Source: Planctomycetaceae bacterium
Lineage (GTDB): Bacteria > Planctomycetota > Planctomycetia > Planctomycetales > Planctomycetaceae
DNA length: 12,463 nt
Direction of reading: 5' to 3'
NCBI GenBank assembly: GCA_020426065.1
Contig: JAGQQT010000062.1
Span: forward strand, 1-12,463
Positions 7,679 to 12,463 of the stretch are shown here, piece after piece (the stretch's first letter is position 1; each line of letters starts with the position of its first letter). The notes beneath the pieces are model-generated. The model worked only from the letters and a program-made list of their open reading frames with translations, had not been told where the DNA came from and made no database searches. The position numbers and the translations under genes were made by a program.

Positions 7679-7719
7679 AGAAGGTGAAGAAAGCCCCTCT
7701 TTCTTCACCTTCTTTTTTT
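7679..7719 (+). terminator. Rho-independent terminator of the Cys-rich gene
   Basis: A perfect 15-bp stem (7679-7693 with 7699-7713) closes a CCCCT loop and is followed by six more T (7714-7719). It lies 53 bp after the stop codon and 38 bp before the end of the convergent pyruvate kinase gene. The minus-strand T-tail is poor, so it mainly serves the + strand. Confidence 0.96.
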
Positions 7720-7757
7720 ATTGCAACTCAATTCTCTCGTGCTTCAAAAGCGGAGTT

Positions 7758-9215
7758 CTACCGTACCAGATGCACAACCATCAGATCGTGCCCTTCCGCT
7801 CCCCATTCGGTATCAGAGATCAGCACGATCCGGCTTCCAGAGGACAGCATTCCTTTCTGCCTGCCCCAGTTGACGGCAAATTCGAGGATCGATTTGGGAT
7901 CTTCCTGGACGACATCGCTGTAAATGGGAATGACTCCCCAGTACAGACACATCTTGTTGGCAACCAGTCGATCATCTGTAATCGCCAGGATGGGAATCCG
8001 GCTCCGCTGCCGTGAAACAGCCAGAGCTGTCCGTCCCGACTGGGTACACATCACGATCAGGTCGGCCCGCAGATGTTCGGCAACCGTGCACGCTCCCAGG
8101 GTGACCGCTTCCGTGACCACCATCGCCCGGTTTCGCGAATCTGTTTTCCAGTCTACATCATCCCGCAGCGGGACTTCATCCTCAGTATAGCGAACGATGT
8201 TATCCATCATCTCGACCGCACGCAGCGGATATTTCCCGATGGCCGTTTCACCGGACAACATGACTGCATCCGTCCCGTCGAGTACCGCGTTGGCGACATC
8301 GGCCGCTTCGGCCCGGGTGGGGAAAGGCTGCTCTTCCATGCTGTCCAGCATTTGAGTTGCCGTGATGACCGGGATCCGACGCTCATTGCAGTGACGAATA
8401 ATCTGTTTCTGCAAAATCGGCAGCCAGGCAATTTCCGACTCGACTCCCAGATCACCCCGGGCCACCATCACACCATTACAGACCTTGGTGATGGCTTCCA
8501 ATTCCTGGATTGCTTCCACTTTTTCGATCTTGGCTATCAGTTGAGGTTGATAACCAGGATTCAGTTCTTCAATCCGTGCCCGCAAATCGACCAGGTCCTG
8601 GGCAGAACGGACAAAGCTCAATCCGAAAAAGGTCAGCTGGCGGGACAGTCCCCATTTGAGATCATCCAGATCCTTTTCCGTCAGGCTGGGTGTGCGGAGT
8701 TTTGCGCCTGGAAGATTGATCCCCTGACGGGAGCGGATCAGACCAGGACGAAATACCGTGCAGATGATTTCCTCTTCGGAGGGCTTTTCGATGACCGTCA
8801 TGCCGACCGTGCCATCGGCCAGCAGGATATTGTCTCCCGCCTGCAGATCACTGACGAGATATTCGTAAGTGCAGGTCAACCGGCTCCCATCATAGGGGAC
8901 ATCACCGTTTACAAACCGGAACTGCTGACCGACTTCACAGTTCACACCTTCGGGCGGCAGTTCTCCCAGCCGGATTTTGGGGCCGGAAAGATCTCCCAGA
9001 ATCCCGATCGGCTGTCCAAGATCTTTTGACAGTTCGCGGATCGAATCGACGATTCCATCCAGCCAGTCGTGATCTCCATGGGCAAAGTTGAGCCGAAAGA
9101 CATCGACACCTGCCTGCACCAGAGCCCGCAACCGTTCCGGCGGGGCAGAACTGGGGCCGATGGTAGCAATGATTTTTGTCCGGGCCTGATGCTTGTGGGG
9201 GGTAACCAGTTCCAT
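7758..9215 (-). CDS. pyk: Pyruvate kinase
   Basis: This 485-residue cytoplasmic enzyme makes pyruvate and ATP from phosphoenolpyruvate and ADP in the last step of glycolysis. The catalytic barrel shows RLNFAHG (R41, N43), [11 protein letters not shown] (75-84), IAKIEK with the catalytic K229 and metal-binding E231, ARGDLGVE (D255), ITATQML (T287) and [28 protein letters not shown]. The B domain (about 85-175) and the C-terminal domain (about 365-485, with TQSGRTA) are complete, and the length is normal. Lysine 80 takes the place of the Glu found in K+-dependent enzymes, and Ala 45 replaces the K+-binding Ser, so activity is probably K+-independent. The ATG is preceded by AAGG seven bases upstream. 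A good promoter lies just upstream, and the gene converges on the Cys-rich gene. Confidence 0.97.
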   Translation of the reverse strand: MELVTPHKHQARTKIIATIGPSSAPPERLRALVQAGVDVFRLNFAHGDHDWLDGIVDSIRELSKDLGQPIGILGDLSGPKIRLGELPPEGVNCEVGQQFRFVNGDVPYDGSRLTCTYEYLVSDLQAGDNILLADGTVGMTVIEKPSEEEIICTVFRPGLIRSRQGINLPGAKLRTPSLTEKDLDDLKWGLSRQLTFFGLSFVRSAQDLVDLRARIEELNPGYQPQLIAKIEKVEAIQELEAITKVCNGVMVARGDLGVESEIAWLPILQKQIIRHCNERRIPVITATQMLDSMEEQPFPTRAEAADVANAVLDGTDAVMLSGETAIGKYPLRAVEMMDNIVRYTEDEVPLRDDVDWKTDSRNRAMVVTEAVTLGACTVAEHLRADLIVMCTQSGRTALAVSRQRSRIPILAITDDRLVANKMCLYWGVIPIYSDVVQEDPKSILEFAVNWGRQKGMLSSGSRIVLISDTEWGAEGHDLMVVHLVR

Positions 9216-9246
9216 GGATCCGCCTTCTGCAGACTTGTGTTGAAGA

Positions 9247-9275
9247 ATAATGCCGTCGTGCTACTAACGTGTCAA
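9247..9275 (-). promoter_or_regulatory. Sigma-70-type promoter of pyk
   Basis: Read on the minus strand, a perfect -35 box TTGACA (9275-9270) is followed after exactly 17 bp by CATTAT (9252-9247), 4 of 6 matches to the -10 consensus. Transcription would begin near 9240, giving a leader of about 25 bases with the AAGG ribosome binding site before ATG 9215. Confidence 0.65.
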
Positions 9276-9539
9276 AGTCTTGTTGCTTGCGCAAATTGTC
9301 CAGTGCGTTAGAATTTGGTAACGGCAGTCAGAACAGACCAGCCGTGCTGGGAGTCTAACTGGCTGCCAGCAGGTTGACGAGGGCGGTTTCAGCAGGGAAT
9401 CAACTCATCCACACATGGACATGCCGCTTCCCGACTGCAAACATACCTTTTTTCCGGCATCCTCAGCAGAATGTTCTGTTTTCCGTTCACAGAAACAGCA
9501 CAGTTCCCGTAGAAAATCTACCCGGATTCCGTTTGCAGG

Positions 9540-9570
9540 TTGGCATCCCCCTTACAATTCGGGATACAAT
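9540..9570 (+). promoter_or_regulatory. Candidate promoter of the Ser/Thr kinase gene
   Basis: TTGGCA (9540-9545) and TACAAT (9565-9570) are 19 bp apart, a slightly long spacer. A second TACAAT lies at 9553-9558. The start would fall near 9577, about 45 bases before ATG 9623. The -10 box lies inside a perfect inverted repeat. Confidence 0.4.
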
Positions 9571-9577
9571 CCCGAAT
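9557..9577. promoter_or_regulatory. Perfect inverted repeat overlapping the kinase -10 box (possible operator)
   Basis: ATTCGGGAT (9557-9565) and ATCCCGAAT (9569-9577) are perfect reverse complements separated by ACA. The symmetry and the position over the candidate -10 box and start site fit a dimeric repressor site. As RNA it would be a 9-bp hairpin with a tight 3-base loop and no T-tail, so a terminator is unlikely. Confidence 0.45.
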
Positions 9578-9622
9578 AATCCGGAAACCATCCCCGTACG
9601 AGAATGTTCAGAAATCGCGACG

Positions 9623-11185
9623 ATGTCAGAAGAATCGCCAGAAGAATCCTCTCAGGAAACTCAGCATACGCTGGAAAACTCCCAGGAATCGACAGTTGCC
9701 CAGCAGGATCTGTCCGGTTTGACCCTGGGCGAATTCCGCCTGCTGCGCCGTCTCGGTAAAGGGGGAATGGCCAACGTTTATCTGGCAGAACAGACGGCCC
9801 TGAACCGGCATGTGGCCATCAAGGTGATGAAAAATGATCTGGTGACGGATGCCACCTACCTGGATCGGTTCAAAACCGAAGCGATGGCTGCCGCGAACCT
9901 GAATCACATCAACATTGTGCAGGTTTACACAATTGGCGAGGCAAACGGGTATCATTTCATTGCCCAGGAATATGTGCAGGGGATGAACCTGCGGGACTTC
10001 ATCACCCGCAAAGGTCCTCCCGAACTTTCTGTGGCACTGCATATCATCCGCCAGATTGCCTCGGCCCTGCAGAAGGCTTCCGATGTGGGCATTGTCCACC
10101 GGGATATCAAGCCGGAAAACATTCTGATCAGCCGGAAAGGGGTTGTGAAAATCGCAGACTTTGGTCTGGCCCAATTGACACTCAGTGGCGAGCGAATGAA
10201 CCTGACTCAGGAAGGTGTGACAATGGGCACGCCGTTGTATATGAGTCCGGAACAGGTCAAGGGGAACAAGGTCGACCATCGCAGCGATATCTATTCGCTG
10301 GGAGTGACCTGTTATCACATGTTCGCCGGCCGGCCTCCTTTCCGGGGTCAGACCGCCATTGCCATTGCGATGAAGCACGTCAATTCCCAACCAGCACCGC
10401 TGGCCAAACGTCGTCCAGACCTTCCCCCGGCAGTTTGTGAAGTCGTTCACAAAATGATGGCCAAGAAGGTCAATGACCGGTATCAGGATGCGGGAGAACT
10501 CCTGCAGGATTTGAAAAAACTGGCCAAAGTCATCCAGGGAGAACCGGGTGAAGTCAGCCTCTCTGCCTTCGAAAGCAATACCGGACAGGTCTCCGAAGCA
10601 ACGGTGCTGAAGCCTGCTAACAGACTCAAATCCGGTCCCAGCATTCGCAAGTTCATCCTGATTGGCCTGTTATTCCTGGTGGCAGGTGGTGCCCTGGGGG
10701 TAGCGGCCCGACCACGGCTCAATGCCGAACCGGCTTTGAATGCCGTTCAGCGGGATTCTGCCCGGGAACAGTTTGCTGATGCCATGCTGGAAGGAAACAG
10801 CGAAGACGCCTGGAAAGCCCTGCGTGTGCATCATGCCAACACCGCAGAACGCTGGCAGGCGGAAGAACGGCTGGCCATCCTGTATCTGAATCAGGGCCGA
10901 CTGGATGAAGCCTCGCACCTGTTTGAAACCTTCATTGAACAGGATGCCAATGACCGTTTCAACCTGGTTCCGGTTGGTTATGCGGGCAGGGCCATCATCG
11001 CCACAATGAAAGGGAACTACTCTCAGTCTGATACAATTCTGGAATCCAACAGCAAACGCATTTCCGAGAAATTGAGCGGGCCGACAAAGCCACTGGTGGT
11101 AGAAGCCATGACCATCAATGCCACTCATCTCGAAAAACCGAGAATGACGGTTGAGAAGATGTTCCCGGAAGACCTTGAAACGTAA
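9623..11185 (+). CDS. Transmembrane serine/threonine protein kinase with helical extracytoplasmic domain
   Basis: Start ATG 9623 gives 520 residues; the frame is open upstream, but that part has no domain-like sequence and the ATG leads into an acidic Ser/Glu-rich head (1-28). No clear ribosome binding site precedes it. The kinase domain (about 36-300) is complete: glycine loop GKGGMANVY (46-54), ATP-binding K67, E86 of helix C, catalytic HRDIKPEN (D161, N166), DFG at 179-181, and GTPLYMSPE (202-210). It is of the Hanks type common in planctomycetes. After a linker, one membrane span (about 343-362, [19 protein letters not shown]) leads to a C-terminal part of about 155 residues with amphipathic helices resembling TPR units ([28 protein letters not shown]). 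That part is expected outside the inner membrane and may sense a signal or bind partners. No phosphatase or sigma factor gene is adjacent, so the target is unknown. The gene ends 20 bp from the convergent dus gene. Confidence 0.93.
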   Translation: MSEESPEESSQETQHTLENSQESTVAQQDLSGLTLGEFRLLRRLGKGGMANVYLAEQTALNRHVAIKVMKNDLVTDATYLDRFKTEAMAAANLNHINIVQVYTIGEANGYHFIAQEYVQGMNLRDFITRKGPPELSVALHIIRQIASALQKASDVGIVHRDIKPENILISRKGVVKIADFGLAQLTLSGERMNLTQEGVTMGTPLYMSPEQVKGNKVDHRSDIYSLGVTCYHMFAGRPPFRGQTAIAIAMKHVNSQPAPLAKRRPDLPPAVCEVVHKMMAKKVNDRYQDAGELLQDLKKLAKVIQGEPGEVSLSAFESNTGQVSEATVLKPANRLKSGPSIRKFILIGLLFLVAGGALGVAARPRLNAEPALNAVQRDSAREQFADAMLEGNSEDAWKALRVHHANTAERWQAEERLAILYLNQGRLDEASHLFETFIEQDANDRFNLVPVGYAGRAIIATMKGNYSQSDTILESNSKRISEKLSGPTKPLVVEAMTINATHLEKPRMTVEKMFPEDLET

Positions 11186-11205
11186 TCCGTCTTTACTCTC
11201 ACGGT

Positions 11206-12318
11206 TCACCACCGCTCGACCGGACCGGCTGGCACAGGGACCTGCAACTCCGGAAGGATGCCGTCCCGGGTCCCCTCGAGTGGACCTTCGTCATCAATAA
11301 TTTTGATGGCAGCGTGAAATTCAGCTGCTGTCTGAGCCCTCTGCACCAGTTCCCGCAGGCTGGCTTTCACCCGCATGGCCTTCAGATACCAGTGCACCGT
11401 CCGACGATAGGCAATCAATGCACTCCGCTCCCCATCCAGTTCATTGAGCAGGTCAAACTGCAGACGCACCAGTTCCATGCGTTGCCGAAAATTTCCCGGA
11501 GGAGAATATGAACCTGTCAGTTCCCATTCCTCCAGTTGTCGGAAGATCCACGGATTGGCCAGTGCGCCCCGACCGATACTGATGGCCTGGCATCCGGTAC
11601 GCTCGAACATTCGGGCCGCATCGGGAATGGAGCGGATGTCTCCGTTGCCGATGACGGGAATGTGTTCGACCGCTTCCACAACTTTGCGAATTCCACTCAG
11701 GTCCACAGAGCCCTTGAAGCCCTGCTCGCGTGTCCGGCCATGAATGGCCACCGCTTTGATACCAACCTGCTCAAATTCACGGGCAAACCGGGGAGCAGTC
11801 AACTGATGTTGATCCCAGCCCAGCCTCATCTTCACAGTCACGGGCAATGACACGGCATCCACAACGGTCTGCACGAGGGCAACTGTACTCGAGGCATTGC
11901 ACATCATGCTGGCCCCGGCACCACTCTTCGTCACATGGTCCACCGGACAGCCCATATTGATATCGATTGCGTCCATGCCTCCGCGTTCCTGGAGGAATTG
12001 AGCGGCATCGCGCATGATGACAGGATCGCTGCCAAAGATCTGGACCGCAAAAGGGGTATCGTCCGGAGTAGACCGAATCAGATCCAGCGATTTACCGCTC
12101 CCCGCCAATAGCGCCCGGGCATTCACCAGGTCGCAGGTCCCCAGCCCCAGCCCACCGCAGCGCCGGACGACTCGCCGAAACGCCAGATTGGTGTATTTGG
12201 CCAGCGGTGAGAGGCAATAGCGGCTCGGCAGTTCCAGCGAACCAATCATGATCACCGGGCGCGCTGCAGGTTGGGGGAAATGGTAGCGTCCCGCTTCAAA
12301 AACAGGCGAGGGAGTCAT
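11206..12318 (-). CDS. tRNA-dihydrouridine synthase, DusB-like
   Basis: This FMN enzyme reduces uridines in the D-loop of tRNA to dihydrouridine. I choose ATG 12318 (370 residues) because GGGGAG lies eight bases upstream; the open frame reaches a TTG at 12375, but that adds 19 residues with no family similarity. Family marks are the substrate-proton donor cysteine C124 in INMGCPVDHVTKSGAGASMM, VKMRLGWD (K163), IHGRTREQGFKG (H193, R195), PVIGNGDI (N225) and SIGRGALANPWIF. The N-terminal FMN-site motif is unusual: SPLAKYTNLAFRR where most Dus proteins have APMAGVTD/N-x-x-FR, and CDLVNARALL in place of EMVSARAL. The C-terminal helical domain is present. The gene converges on the kinase gene with no terminator in between. 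The DusB subgroup is inferred from motif similarity. Confidence 0.92.
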   Translation of the reverse strand: MTPSPVFEAGRYHFPQPAARPVIMIGSLELPSRYCLSPLAKYTNLAFRRVVRRCGGLGLGTCDLVNARALLAGSGKSLDLIRSTPDDTPFAVQIFGSDPVIMRDAAQFLQERGGMDAIDINMGCPVDHVTKSGAGASMMCNASSTVALVQTVVDAVSLPVTVKMRLGWDQHQLTAPRFAREFEQVGIKAVAIHGRTREQGFKGSVDLSGIRKVVEAVEHIPVIGNGDIRSIPDAARMFERTGCQAISIGRGALANPWIFRQLEEWELTGSYSPPGNFRQRMELVRLQFDLLNELDGERSALIAYRRTVHWYLKAMRVKASLRELVQRAQTAAEFHAAIKIIDDEGPLEGTRDGILPELQVPVPAGPVERW

Positions 12319-12437
12319 CACAGACACTCCCCATACCGGACAGGATCGGTTGTTGTCCTGCCAGCTTTTCGACAATCAGTAATAACAACCTTTCCCAGCA
12401 AACTCGTATTCCTTCCCGGATCGGTTACCATGGCAGC

Positions 12438-12463
12438 ATGACAGGATTGGAACCGATGTTCAC
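12438..12463 (+). CDS. Possible 5' tip of a further gene, cut by the window edge
   Basis: ATG at 12438 opens MTGLEPMF and runs off the end of the window, divergent from the dus gene. There is no good ribosome binding site in front of it and only eight full codons are visible, so this is a weak call and no product can be named. Confidence 0.15.

Larger units (their letters stand above)
9216..9622. other. Divergent intergenic region between pyk and the kinase gene
   Basis: This 407-bp region carries the pyk promoter on the minus strand (9247-9275) and, near its other end, a candidate kinase promoter with an inverted repeat (9540-9577). The middle (about 9280-9535) has no recognisable gene. The kinase frame is open back to 9374, but that upstream part does not resemble a protein domain. 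A short hairpin CCAGC, CGT, GCTGG is at 9338-9350. Confidence 0.55.

Noticed and set aside
8073..9029. 318-codon plus-strand open frame inside the pyruvate kinase gene
   Set aside because: It is a shadow of an unmistakable pyruvate kinase on the other strand.
9374..9622. Extension of the kinase gene to an upstream start
   Set aside because: The 83 extra residues show no domain-like sequence, and a candidate promoter and inverted repeat lie within that stretch.
11186..11205. Terminator between the convergent kinase and dus genes
   Set aside because: Only a 4-bp CCGT/ACGG match is visible and there is no T-tract.
12319..12375. TTG start giving 19 extra residues on the Dus protein
   Set aside because: The ATG at 12318 has a good GGGGAG ribosome binding site, and the extra residues do not resemble the family.

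Overview
The window looks like ordinary chromosomal DNA of a planctomycete, probably of the Planctomycetales (Gimesia or Rubinisphaera type; the genus is a guess). The evidence is a large outer-membrane protein with BBP7-type C-terminal sequence, a Tat-exported sugar isomerase-like TIM-barrel protein, a PASTA-less Ser/Thr kinase with one membrane span and a helical outer domain, planctomycete-flavoured pyruvate kinase and Dus enzymes, and an extremely cysteine-rich exported protein. Coding regions are separated by long gaps, and most genes seem to be single transcription units with their own strong hairpin terminators.

Layout. 1-1223 (+) is the C-terminal three quarters of an altronate/galactarate dehydratase (UxaA/GarD family), cut by the window edge. 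1595-3400 (+) is a BBP7-like outer-membrane beta-barrel protein with a Pro/Gly-rich N-terminal segment, closed by a perfect 11-bp terminator. 3935-4876 (+) is a Tat-exported xylose-isomerase-like TIM-barrel protein, followed by a hairpin. 4984-6288 (+) is O-acetylhomoserine sulfhydrylase (MetY), followed by a 16-bp terminator. A gene-free stretch of about 0.9 kb comes next. 7200-7625 (+) encodes a 141-residue exported protein with 49 cysteines after its signal peptide; a 15-bp terminator separates it from the convergent pyruvate kinase gene (9215-7758, -). Pyruvate kinase has a recognisable promoter (TTGACA, 17 bp, CATTAT). Divergent from it, 9623-11185 (+) encodes a transmembrane Ser/Thr kinase, preceded by a 9-bp-arm inverted repeat that overlaps a candidate -10 box. 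The kinase gene ends 20 bp from the convergent DusB-like tRNA-dihydrouridine synthase gene (12318-11206, -).

The genes do not form an obvious single pathway: sugar-acid breakdown, glycolysis, sulfur assimilation, tRNA modification, signalling and cell envelope are all represented. I do not see a mobile element, CRISPR array, rRNA, tRNA or phage gene. The most unusual item is the Cys-Cys repeat protein. A 12-bp motif, ACAATCGYTACA, occurs only upstream of the two envelope-protein genes (BBP7-like and Cys-rich), which raises the possibility of shared control.
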